Positions 36,723 through 44,740 of a stretch of DNA of 64,000 nt are shown one piece after another. Source of the stretch: Sphingorhabdus sp. EL138 (GTDB lineage: Bacteria; Pseudomonadota; Alphaproteobacteria; Sphingomonadales; Sphingomonadaceae); contig NZ_OGVD01000001.1 in assembly GCF_900258045.1 (NCBI RefSeq), forward strand, positions 601,001 to 665,000, in the 5' to 3' direction. The notes under the pieces are model-generated. The model was not told the DNA's origin. It saw only the letters and a program-made list of their open reading frames with translations, and ran no database searches. Made by a program: the position numbers and the translations under genes. Numbering within the stretch: position 1 is the stretch's first letter; the number at the start of each line of letters is the position of its first letter.

Positions 36723-37661
36723 CTATAGCACGCTGCTCAGCAATGGCCTTTCATCCAGAAAATTCTCAATGTTGTTTTGAACCAGCTGGGCTTGAGCAAA
36801 TAGTGTCTGATATGTGGATCCGCCTTGATGAGGGGACAGGATGGCATTGGGCACATCTGTCCATCTGGAACCACTAGTTGGTTCAGGATCGAATACATCA
36901 AGACCTGCCCCACCTATGGATCTCGATTTCAACGCGGCGATCAACGCTGGTTCGTCGACCACACTGCCCCTTGAGACATTGACCAATATGCCGTCGCTAC
37001 CCAACCGATTAAGCAAACTCTCGTTGATAAGATGATAGGTCGACTGATCGGGCCGACAGCATATTATCAAACCGCGTGATTGTTCGGCCAGATCATCCAG
37101 AGATGCGACATAGGGAAGCTCGACATTTTCTTTCTTCCGCGGCCCCCACCATTTTAGTTCAACACCAAATGGTTCAAGACGTTTGACAACCTCTCTACCG
37201 ATTGAACCCAATCCAACGATACCTACCGACATACCCCGCAACGAGTGGCGAAGCGGACCAGCTTTGGTCACCCAGCTATCTGACATCACATAGTCGTGAT
37301 TCTGCGGAATTTTCAGAAGCAGGGATGTCATCATCGTCACGGCAACGTCCGCGACATCTCCGGAATTCATTCCGGGGGAATTTGTTACCTTGATACTTCT
37401 GGCTTTGCATTCATCGAGATCAATGTTGCTAAATCCAGCCGAGATCGAGGCGATCATTTTTAGGTTTGGAAAGCGGCCAAGCATATCTTTGTCGAGCTTT
37501 TCAATGCTGGCCGAGAGCAGAATTTCTACTGCATGCCCGTTATTGGAAATTACCTGATCAATGTCTTCGGACGTGTCGATAAATTCCCAGCGATCTGGCT
37601 TGTTGGGAAACAGCGTGTGCATTTCGGGATGCATCGCCAGTATTTTAGTCTGATCGGTCAT
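36723..37661 (-). CDS. D-2-hydroxyacid dehydrogenase, NAD(P)-dependent
   Basis: A 312-residue D-isomer-specific 2-hydroxyacid dehydrogenase. The nucleotide loop GIVGLGSIGREVVKRL starts at about 147. Catalytic Arg 231 (NVSRGSVVDE), Glu 260 (FDPEPT) and His 278 (LSPHQGG) are all present. It reduces a 2-ketoacid or oxidises a D-2-hydroxyacid. It lies 40 bases downstream of the phytanoyl-CoA dioxygenase-like gene on the same strand, so the two probably form one transcript in an oxidative catabolic pathway. Compared with common glyoxylate reductases the sequence is ordinary; the substrate is unknown. Confidence 0.9.
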   Translation of the reverse strand: MTDQTKILAMHPEMHTLFPNKPDRWEFIDTSEDIDQVISNNGHAVEILLSASIEKLDKDMLGRFPNLKMIASISAGFSNIDLDECKARSIKVTNSPGMNSGDVADVAVTMMTSLLLKIPQNHDYVMSDSWVTKAGPLRHSLRGMSVGIVGLGSIGREVVKRLEPFGVELKWWGPRKKENVELPYVASLDDLAEQSRGLIICCRPDQSTYHLINESLLNRLGSDGILVNVSRGSVVDEPALIAALKSRSIGGAGLDVFDPEPTSGSRWTDVPNAILSPHQGGSTYQTLFAQAQLVQNNIENFLDERPLLSSVL

Positions 37662-37701
37662 GTAAAACTTGCCTCGGAAAGCGAATTGAGAATGGGTGTC
37701 C

Positions 37702-38877
37702 CTAGATACTCAGATCGTACACATTATAGTCTTTGAGGCTGGCTTTCGCTTCGGGATTCCAAACATGGGTTTCACCCGATTCAAGAAAGGGTTTGTAAAC
37801 ATAAGGTTGTTCATCCGGATATTTCTTCCGTCGCGCATCGATCGCATATCCAATAACCTTTGATCGCTCGTTTATCAGATCTTGATCATAAGTCTCGACA
37901 GGGCAATGGATACCGGCACCTTTTACGTCCAGAACAGACGATCGTTTGTGAAATCCAAAATTAACCGTCAGGCGCTGTTCGAAGCCGGTATTGGCGAAAG
38001 AACCGTGAACAAGCTGCCTGTTGCATATAATCGCGTCACCCGGTGCGCAGACAATTGGTACTGCACCTTTCAGTCGCTCGCCGCCCGACTCCTCAACCAT
38101 CTTCTTGATGTCCATCTTTCCCAGTTTGTGTGTGCCAGGCACAACCCAGACGCCATTGACCGGCGTGCTCCCATACAGCTGTACCATGAAGTTGAAACCG
38201 TGGATGTTTTCATCAAAGTCCTGATGATCCCAATATGTGTCGCCATCTTGATGCCAGGAAACTGCTGCGCCTACTCCTGCATCCTTGATGAACAGAGATT
38301 CGTTAAAAGGTGCAAAATCCTCTCCATTAATGCATGCGGCAACTTTCAAAAGTTCAGGATGGCCATAGGTGCGAAGCGCGGCATCAGAAAACCTGAGGGA
38401 ACCCAGCAGAATGAATGGAGTGGCTTCAGGTGCATCATCCGCTGCATCGAGCTCTTTCAATTTTACCTGATGGCGACCATTGGCAAGTTGAGTGCCGCCA
38501 AGCGGATCGCTAAGTGGCTTGCTCCAGTTAAGGCCCGGCGCCTTGCTGTCCAAGCCGATCGCGGGACGCCCTTTTGAATCGACTTCTGATCCCGGATGGG
38601 TCGGAAACCTGCTTCGCAGGTCCTGCATATCTTTCTCGATATCTTTGAGTTCTTGTTCGTCAATCACCCCTTCAAAGACATAGAAACCATATTGTGAATA
38701 GGCATCAGCGATGTCTTGCGGAAGGGAGCCATCCTCATTGAAACGAATGGGACCACGGTTCGGCAAGGCAAGTGCTGCTTCCAGTCCCTCGTTCATATAG
38801 CTTCTTACCGCATCTGCTTCGTCACCATAATAGGAAGCGCAGGCTTCGATGGATTTGTTGAAATCGAACTTGGACAC
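37702..38877 (-). CDS. Phytanoyl-CoA dioxygenase-like Fe(II)/2-oxoglutarate oxygenase
   Basis: A 391-residue PhyH-family protein. The iron facial triad is complete: His 209 and Asp 211 in SWHQDGDTYW and His 291 in QLVHGSFANTG. 2-Oxoglutarate-binding Arg candidates lie shortly after (FEQRLTVNF). It hydroxylates an aliphatic or other small substrate with O2. The open frame reaches 38994, but the GTG at 38877 is preferred: AGGAG lies seven bases upstream, and a longer start would run through the twin operator. Downstream is the 2-hydroxyacid dehydrogenase. It is controlled by the divergent TetR gene at 38964, judging by the operators. Confidence 0.87.
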   Translation of the reverse strand: MSKFDFNKSIEACASYYGDEADAVRSYMNEGLEAALALPNRGPIRFNEDGSLPQDIADAYSQYGFYVFEGVIDEQELKDIEKDMQDLRSRFPTHPGSEVDSKGRPAIGLDSKAPGLNWSKPLSDPLGGTQLANGRHQVKLKELDAADDAPEATPFILLGSLRFSDAALRTYGHPELLKVAACINGEDFAPFNESLFIKDAGVGAAVSWHQDGDTYWDHQDFDENIHGFNFMVQLYGSTPVNGVWVVPGTHKLGKMDIKKMVEESGGERLKGAVPIVCAPGDAIICNRQLVHGSFANTGFEQRLTVNFGFHKRSSVLDVKGAGIHCPVETYDQDLINERSKVIGYAIDARRKKYPDEQPYVYKPFLESGETHVWNPEAKASLKDYNVYDLSI

Positions 38878-38891
38878 GAATCGTCTCCTCT

Positions 38892-38925
38892 TTTTAACGT
38901 TGTTAAAATATTTAACGCCGTTAAA
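38892..38925. promoter_or_regulatory. Twin palindromic operators for adjacent TetR regulator
   Basis: Two near-identical palindromes lie in tandem. TTTTAAC-GTT-GTTAAAA spans 38892-38908 and TTTAAC-GCC-GTTAAA spans 38911-38925, with centres 18 bases apart. They sit between the divergent PhyH-type and TetR genes, exactly where repressor sites for both promoters belong. The recurrence of the TTTAAC/GTTAAA half-site makes this one of the most convincing regulatory sites in the window. Confidence 0.8.
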
Positions 38926-38963
38926 ATCTTGAGTCAAGATCGAACACAGTTTATGGTGTCCAA

Positions 38964-39626
38964 ATGGAAACAACGGCACGCTCAGTACAACCATCTGCCC
39001 GCTCTACAAATAAACGAAAACGAAAGGAGCGCATTTTGGCAGCCGCGAGGCAGACCATCGCAAAAGAAGGCTTTGACGCTCTGAAATTGCGAGACCTTGC
39101 CACTAGCGCAGATGTGACCGTGCCAACCATATACAACCTGATCGGTGGAAAGCCGGACATACTGAACCTTATCATCGGCGATCTCCTGACCAAGATTGAC
39201 GAGGCGCAAGCAAATATTGATACAAGCGAGGTTGAGGCAGCGTTTGAAGCTCAGATCGACAGGCTTGCCGAACTTTTTGCAACTGATGAAGATTACTACC
39301 GAGCAGCATTTATTGCCGGCGATCGTAGCGGTTTGTTTGAGCATGACAGTGAAACAGGGGTTTTTGCAAAATTCGTTGCACAACCGATTGCGATCTGCCG
39401 CGATGCCAAAGCTAAAGGTCTTTTGCTGGGCGAGATTTCATCAGAACAATTGGGTGAGCATATCTATGGTAGCTACCGATTGGCCCGTCAGGATTGGTCG
39501 AATGGATATTTTGATCTGCCTCAGTTTCGCCGACAGTCAATTACCGGTGTCTACTTGTGCCTGGCCGCAGATGCGGCGCCTGATTTCAGGATCAGGTTGT
39601 TTCGAAAGATTTCAGCGCTGCAATGA
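38964..39626 (+). CDS. TetR/AcrR-family transcriptional regulator
   Basis: A 220-residue TetR protein. A basic N-terminus RSTNKRKRKERILAAAR is followed by the helix-turn-helix DALKLRDLATSADVTVPTIYNLIGGK (about 38-63), quoted by its ends. The C-terminal domain is unremarkable and its ligand is unknown. It is divergent from the phytanoyl-CoA dioxygenase-like gene and 87 bases from its GTG start. The twin operators between them suggest it represses that operon and itself. The Rieske oxygenase gene ends 125 bases beyond its stop. Confidence 0.87.
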   Translation: METTARSVQPSARSTNKRKRKERILAAARQTIAKEGFDALKLRDLATSADVTVPTIYNLIGGKPDILNLIIGDLLTKIDEAQANIDTSEVEAAFEAQIDRLAELFATDEDYYRAAFIAGDRSGLFEHDSETGVFAKFVAQPIAICRDAKAKGLLLGEISSEQLGEHIYGSYRLARQDWSNGYFDLPQFRRQSITGVYLCLAADAAPDFRIRLFRKISALQ

Positions 39627-39686
39627 TGCAGTCGCCCATATGCCTGCTGTAATTGGGGAAAAATGGAATTTATGGAACTGTCTAGC

Positions 39687-39710
39687 GTCCGCTTTCGGGA
39701 TATTGCGGAC
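39687..39710. repeat. Dispersed GTCCGC repeat, short copy C
   Basis: GTCCGC and GCGGAC flank TTTCGGGATATT. The inner bases match the start of copy B (GTCCGCTTTCGGGATA), so it belongs to the same family although short. It lies between the TetR stop and the Rieske gene stop. Confidence 0.6.
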
Positions 39711-39750
39711 ACAGATCACACTTGGAATTGGATGAACAATTTCAGCCTTG

Positions 39751-40914
39751 TTATGAGGCTAAGTTCGCTAGCTCTCCAGTTAGTGCCGCGTGAAATCGGC
39801 CAATGGCGCTTTCAAACAAACCAAATTCCAGAAATTCATTTGCGCCGCTTTTTAAGCCGCGCTGTGCGCCAAGAACTACCTCGCGATCTTCCATAGCGCC
39901 CGCTTTGGCAAATTCCTGTCCTTCTAAAATAGCGTGCAGTATTTTTCCCTCTTCCGCGCAATCGGACAACAGAAACATATGCTGGCGCGTCAATTCAAGT
40001 CCGAGTGGTTCCAAGATTACAACTTGCATGCAATCTGGGAAGGTTGAAATAATGATGTTGGGAAAGAGGTGATAAACAAAAGTTATCCTGCCGTTGGATG
40101 ACCAAGCTGATTTTGGTTTATCCCGTAATCCTTCAATGGCTTGATAGGGAAAAGCAATTCGGCTGTTCTGATCAAATGATTCAACTACTGTTAAATTGTC
40201 ATATTGAACCGGAAAGAAAGTTGTCTGGTGGGTTGAACGGATATGGTAGCCCTCTAAAGCGCTCTCCAGATGAAGCTTCCAATTCGCCTCAATTTCAAAT
40301 GTTTCCGATTTGATGACGCGACATCCGTCCGGGATTAAGTCGGGCAAATCGGTCTCATCTTTGACGCCATTGGTGCTCGGGCCTTGCTTTATGAACACCA
40401 GTCCATTTTTTTCCAAACAATCTACAGAAACTAGGCCGCGATTTTCCTTGTTCAAGTCAGGAAACCCTTCCTTATGGGGCACGCTGCGAAGTGCCCCATC
40501 ATTGCCATAGGACCAACCATGGTAAGGGCATACAAACACGTTGGTGCAACCCTGACCAGTGGCAATCTGGACGCCGCGATGCCGGCATGCGTTGCGAAAA
40601 GCTCTGACTTTTCCATCGCTTCCCCTGACTACGACCAATGGGATTCCAGCTGTATCCCTCGCGATATAGTCGCCTGATTTAGGCAATGCCGCAGAAGGAC
40701 AAAAGACGACCCAACGTGTACGTAACAATGCCAACTCTGCATCAAGTCGCTCGGCAGATTGATAGTTTTTTGTTGGCTCCTTCCAGCTGGATTGGCCAAC
40801 ATCGGTAGTTTTGTTGTCGATATGATCAAATATGCGCGCAATTATGTCTTGGTCTGACATCAACGCAGCCGAACTGCGACTTTCATCATGTTTGAAAACT
40901 TCCTGCGTCGCCAT
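39751..40914 (-). CDS. Rieske ring-hydroxylating oxygenase alpha subunit
   Basis: About 387 residues. The Rieske [2Fe-2S] site is complete: CRHRG (Cys 110, His 112) and CPYHGW (Cys 129, His 132). The catalytic domain carries the mononuclear-iron pair in EGYHIRSTHQTTFFP. An acidic ligand further on, and the C-terminal helix, complete a naphthalene-dioxygenase-type alpha subunit of normal length. It inserts O2 into an aromatic or a quaternary-ammonium-type compound. No beta subunit, ferredoxin or reductase is adjacent, so electrons must come from elsewhere; the decayed reductase at 36204 may be relevant. The start is uncertain among 40914, 40929 and further upstream. Confidence 0.86.
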   Translation of the reverse strand: MATQEVFKHDESRSSAALMSDQDIIARIFDHIDNKTTDVGQSSWKEPTKNYQSAERLDAELALLRTRWVVFCPSAALPKSGDYIARDTAGIPLVVVRGSDGKVRAFRNACRHRGVQIATGQGCTNVFVCPYHGWSYGNDGALRSVPHKEGFPDLNKENRGLVSVDCLEKNGLVFIKQGPSTNGVKDETDLPDLIPDGCRVIKSETFEIEANWKLHLESALEGYHIRSTHQTTFFPVQYDNLTVVESFDQNSRIAFPYQAIEGLRDKPKSAWSSNGRITFVYHLFPNIIISTFPDCMQVVILEPLGLELTRQHMFLLSDCAEEGKILHAILEGQEFAKAGAMEDREVVLGAQRGLKSGANEFLEFGLFESAIGRFHAALTGELANLAS

Positions 40915-41097
40915 AGACTTTGCTTTCATCGGAGATACTAAGTGACAGAGCGAATATTGGTAACGCAAGGGTCGCCGGATGACCATTATATGTTTTAGAT
41001 AGTTTGGCTGGCCGCAGATATTTACATTGCTGACCAACAGTAAACCAGGGGAACATTGGTTTACAGACCTCTTAGGCTCGAGTTATCATAAAGTCCT

Positions 41098-41179
41098 GAC
41101 GTCCGCTTTCAGGATATAGAAGACTCCATCGGAACGTCCGATATTGGGGCGCAAAGTGGACGGTCTGCTTTGCGCCCCA
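41098..41179. repeat. Dispersed GTCCGC repeat, copy D, upstream of integrase
   Basis: The copy begins GACGTCCGCTTTCAGGATA and contains GAACGTCCGATATTGGGGCGCAAAG. It carries a perfect 12-base inverted repeat TGGGGCGCAAAG (41145-41156) and CTTTGCGCCCCA (41168-41179) around 11 bases. It fills most of the 344-base gap before the recombinase gene; the gap otherwise holds no gene. Confidence 0.75.
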
Positions 41180-41258
41180 GTCTAAGACGTAGGTATTCGA
41201 TTTCTTAGCTCCTAGAAGCGGATGTTCTCCGAGGTCATTCCGACCAAGGAGAAAGCAA

Positions 41259-41891
41259 ATGACGTATTCACAATTTGATCCTGCTGCACAAAACCGCGTG
41301 CCATGGAATTTCGGCGCGAAGATTGGTCCCAAAAGACCGTTCAATCAAAAACAGATATGGGCGATCCGGTTCTTTCTTGATCGCGAAGAACGTATTCGCG
41401 ATCGTGCGCTCTTCGATCTTGCAATAGACAGCAAGCTAAGAGGTTGTGACCTCGTAGAGCTTAAGATCGGCGATCTAGTCAACGGTCCTGAAATACGAAA
41501 GCGAGCAGCAATTACGCAGCGCAAGACAGGGTGGCCAGTTCAATTTGAGATTGCATCTGATGCGCGTGAAAGTCTATTCAGTTGGTTGGAACGCAGAGGC
41601 GGGTCAGTCGAAGGCTTTGTTTTTCCAAGCCGCGTCGATCACTCAAGACATTTGAGCACACGCCAATACGCTAGGCTTGTTGATGAGTGGGTCGAGGCGA
41701 TTGGTTTGCGGCCTGAGGAATACGGAACGCATTCGCTTCGCCGGACGAAGGCTTCGATCATCTACAAGGCCACCGGAAACCTTAGGGCAATTCAGATCCT
41801 GCTCGGCCACTCCAAGCTAGAGAACACTGTTCGCTATCTAGGCGTCGATATCGAAGATGCGCTGATCTTAGCTGAGAAGACGGAGATTTGA
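41259..41891 (+). CDS. Small tyrosine-family site-specific recombinase
   Basis: A 210-residue phage-integrase-family protein that keeps the catalytic domain but nearly no N-terminal core-binding domain. All active-site residues are visible: Arg 61 (KLRGCDL), Lys 89 (RKTG), His 158 and Arg 161 (THSLRRT), His 184 (LLGHS), Tyr 193 (VRYLG). Usual integrases exceed 300 residues, so this is a minimal form found as stand-alone genes in alphaproteobacteria. It may still be active. Repeat copies D and E lie directly on either side, 79 bases before and 8 bases after, which suggests these are its recombination sites or a mobile cassette boundary. Confidence 0.88.
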   Translation: MTYSQFDPAAQNRVPWNFGAKIGPKRPFNQKQIWAIRFFLDREERIRDRALFDLAIDSKLRGCDLVELKIGDLVNGPEIRKRAAITQRKTGWPVQFEIASDARESLFSWLERRGGSVEGFVFPSRVDHSRHLSTRQYARLVDEWVEAIGLRPEEYGTHSLRRTKASIIYKATGNLRAIQILLGHSKLENTVRYLGVDIEDALILAEKTEI

Positions 41892-41899
41892 CCGATGCT

Positions 41900-41948
41900 G
41901 GACGCCAGCCCGTTTTCGACTGGCGTCCGCTTTTGAGTGAAAGCCGAC
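41900..41948. repeat. Dispersed GTCCGC repeat, copy E, downstream of integrase
   Basis: Two nested inverted repeats. GGACGCCAG / CTGGCGTCC (41900-41908 and 41920-41928) is perfect. GTCCGCTTT / AAAGCCGAC (41925-41933 and 41940-41948) has one mismatch. A terminator role after the recombinase is possible because TTTT follows the first hairpin. Confidence 0.6.
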
Positions 41949-41979
41949 ATAAAAATTGGAACTAAAAACTGGAGCTATT

Positions 41980-42168
41980 TCAAGGTACAGCTTTCCATTC
42001 ATTTGCTTTGACACCCATTACATTGGGGGCCCTTGAGACATCCTCTAGATCGATTGTGAAGCCGTTGCGCTCAGCAAGCTCAATCAGCTGATCTACATTC
42101 GTTACGCCCGCATAAAATTGTATGGGTTCTGCCCCACCGGTAATCTTCACCCACCAAACTTCTTTCAA
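41980..42168 (-). CDS. Small Nif11-like protein
   Basis: A 62-residue protein. VDQLIELAERNGFTIDLEDV matches the core of the Nif11 domain, in which an alpha-helix carries ELAxxxGF then acidic residues. Nif11-type segments are known as nitrogen-fixation-associated small proteins and as leader peptides in ribosomal peptide pathways, though no Gly-Gly cleavage motif or modification enzyme is nearby. No signal peptide or membrane helix. It lies between the integrase and the EAL protein, on the accessory edge. Assignment rests on a short stretch and should be treated as tentative. Confidence 0.5.
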   Translation of the reverse strand: MKEVWWVKITGGAEPIQFYAGVTNVDQLIELAERNGFTIDLEDVSRAPNVMGVKANEWKAVP

Positions 42169-42290
42169 TGACTTTGCCCCGTTGAAACGACTTTGAAATC
42201 TAACGGACGATCATTAACGAAAGCAACCGCCAGAAGTTAACCGATTAATCACCTAACCCATTAAACCAAAAGGCGAAAGGAAAAGGCGGT

Positions 42291-44615
42291 TTAAGCTGAT
42301 TTGCGCTCCTGAAGGGCTGTCGTTTCAAGCCAGGCGGCCCGGAAAATATCTGCAGTAACCGGTTTGGAGATGTGCCAACCTTGGCCGATATCGCATTTCA
42401 TTCTGGTCAACAGGTTCAAGCAATGCTCGTCCTCGATGCCCTCTGCAACGACTTTGAAGCCGAGGGCATGCGCCATTTCAATCGCTGACTTGACGATCAC
42501 CTGATTGGATTTTTCAGTGACTATGGTCTTCACAAAGCTTTGATCGATTTTGATTTCATCGGCCGGAAGACGCTGCAAGTAGCTCATCGTAGACTGTCCG
42601 GTACCATAGTCATCAATGGAAACCCTGATCCCCGCATCTCTGATGCGTTGCAAAGCCATTATGGATAAATCGGGATCTGCCAGCGTCGCCGTTTCGGTTA
42701 CTTCAAAGGTCACTTGCTGATTCGGGGCTTTGGAAGCCTCCACCAGCGCAATGGCTTTTTCAACAAACATGCTGTCGCCAAGCAATTGCGCTGAGATATT
42801 CACCGAACAACTCAAGCCGGGTCGGGCGTCTTCCCAGGAGGCCAGATCCAGCAATGCGGATTGCAGAACAAACAAGGTGATATCGTCGATCCGGCGGGCT
42901 TTTTCCAGCATTGGAATAAAGAGGTCCGGGCTGATTCTGCCGCGTTCCGCATGGTTCCAGCGCACGAGCGCCTCCGCTCCGGATAATCCGTCTTCCTTCA
43001 AGTCCCATTTGGGCTGATAGACAATATTGATATCGCCATTGGCCAGAGCCTGATCCAAATCGACGAGCAGGCTTTGCTTTTCGCCTACCGCGCTGGCTTT
43101 TACAGCATCGTGCCACATCCACCTTTTACCTGCATTGGCAGCCTGTTCGGAAGCTATTTTTGCTTTGTCGACTGATTCGTTGCTGATACCGAAACTGACA
43201 TCAAGTCGTACTTTTGAGCCGCCGGCGATGACCGGAGAATGAAAAAGCGTGGCCGCCGTGTCAAAATGGGCCGCAATGTCGTCACGATATTCGTCTTTGA
43301 CGATCCAGGAAAAAATATCGGAATCGAGATGATATACACAGCCGTCAACCGCCAGAAATTTGAGCCGTTCAGCAATATTTCCGAATAATTCAATCCGGGA
43401 CTCAACATCAGTAACCACCAACAGATCGCGAAATTCCGAAATTCGCAGCGTGGCGATATTGGCCCCGCCATTCTTTCTCAACCACTGTTGGAGAGCAGTT
43501 TCGTTGGGTAAATTGCTGGTTTCATTGTAAAATTGACTTTCATTCAAAGCCAATCGGGTCCGGGAGAATGTTTCAAGCACAAGAAAAATGAGCAGGAAAA
43601 AAAGCGCCGGCACATTCGAATAAGTCAGATAGCCATTTTTTTCGAACGCCAGGATACTGGCAAACAAAGCCAGTCCGATGATCCAGACTGCGCCGGTCAA
43701 CATCGTGTGAGAGCAGCGTCCCGACAGGACCAGTATCATGAGAAATGCAGAAGCGGCGATGAGGGGAGGCCATTTCCCCAAATTTGCCATGTCGGTAGAT
43801 TGCAACATTGTTTCTGCCGCCAACGCCTGGATCAAGACACCTGGCACCACGCCGAACCGGCTGATGGGGTAGCGGTCACCCAGCTCGATTGCAGTGGCGC
43901 CGACAAGGATTTTCTTTCCCTCTATAGACTGCGGAAGAACATTGCCTTCAAGCACATCGATAAAGCTGAGCCGGGGAATGGTGCTTGGGTCTATGGATTG
44001 ATCGATCGCGAAGCTTTTCTCAATATTGCCAGAGGAATCGGCGAGCATGCTGGCGAGCGATGGGCGGACAGTGCCATCGGTTACGGTGCCATAGCTGTAT
44101 GTGTTGAGTTGCCCATTATTATCGGGATGCACATTAACAGACGCCAGGAAAGCATGCGCGCGCAGTTCTTCGATTGGCAAGCTTTCGACATAGCGGCTTT
44201 GATCGGCGGCATCTTTCTGCCGGAATGTGGGAAGCACGACAGAGGCATCTGATCGTGCGATGGCTTCTGCAAATTCCTGGTCCTGCTCTGTCGTAGAGTG
44301 CGCAGAAAAATCGATATCGAACACAATCTGCTCGGCACCCAGGCCGGACAGCTTATCAATTGCTTCGGCATAATGGCTTCGCGGCCATGGCCAGCGATCA
44401 AGGGCCTGAAGCGACTTTGCATCAATCTCGACGAGCAGGAAGTCCCCCGAAGCAGGTTTTTCCAGGATCTCCGCGCGAAAAGTCTGAAAACGCTGCTCCA
44501 CATCGCCGCCGATACCCGCCATGACCAGCAACGCCGCCGAAAGCAATGCCAGTGCCCACGCAACCAAGAGCCGGTGCGCGGTCAACAGATCAACAAAAGG
44601 CAGTTTTCCGTTCAA
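42291..44615 (-). CDS. CHASE2 sensor with degenerate GGDEF and EAL domain
   Basis: A 774-residue membrane sensor. An N-terminal CHASE2 region (about residues 30-270, periplasmic, after one membrane helix) is followed by three helices near 280-350. A degenerate GGDEF region of about 370-510 lacks the GGDEF signature, and an EAL phosphodiesterase domain follows. The EAL motif is intact as EALVRWNH near residue 550. Later catalytic elements SIDDYGTGQS, DEIKIDQSFV and KVVAEGIE are also present. It probably lowers c-di-GMP in response to an extracytoplasmic signal. The start is TTG at 44615 after AGGGAGA. It lies beside a FecR-domain gene, a recurrent partner of CHASE2 proteins. Confidence 0.88.
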   Translation of the reverse strand: MNGKLPFVDLLTAHRLLVAWALALLSAALLVMAGIGGDVEQRFQTFRAEILEKPASGDFLLVEIDAKSLQALDRWPWPRSHYAEAIDKLSGLGAEQIVFDIDFSAHSTTEQDQEFAEAIARSDASVVLPTFRQKDAADQSRYVESLPIEELRAHAFLASVNVHPDNNGQLNTYSYGTVTDGTVRPSLASMLADSSGNIEKSFAIDQSIDPSTIPRLSFIDVLEGNVLPQSIEGKKILVGATAIELGDRYPISRFGVVPGVLIQALAAETMLQSTDMANLGKWPPLIAASAFLMILVLSGRCSHTMLTGAVWIIGLALFASILAFEKNGYLTYSNVPALFFLLIFLVLETFSRTRLALNESQFYNETSNLPNETALQQWLRKNGGANIATLRISEFRDLLVVTDVESRIELFGNIAERLKFLAVDGCVYHLDSDIFSWIVKDEYRDDIAAHFDTAATLFHSPVIAGGSKVRLDVSFGISNESVDKAKIASEQAANAGKRWMWHDAVKASAVGEKQSLLVDLDQALANGDINIVYQPKWDLKEDGLSGAEALVRWNHAERGRISPDLFIPMLEKARRIDDITLFVLQSALLDLASWEDARPGLSCSVNISAQLLGDSMFVEKAIALVEASKAPNQQVTFEVTETATLADPDLSIMALQRIRDAGIRVSIDDYGTGQSTMSYLQRLPADEIKIDQSFVKTIVTEKSNQVIVKSAIEMAHALGFKVVAEGIEDEHCLNLLTRMKCDIGQGWHISKPVTADIFRAAWLETTALQERKSA

Positions 44616-44740
44616 AACGGTCTCCCTGAAAACGAGAATCCCTCTTTAGAACAGATGGTTGTAATTTTAGTTAACTTGTCATCAACCGGACTGATGCTTG
44701 TTGGTCTCAGGCACTGTCAACGCGTCTGTCGCGTTAAGCC

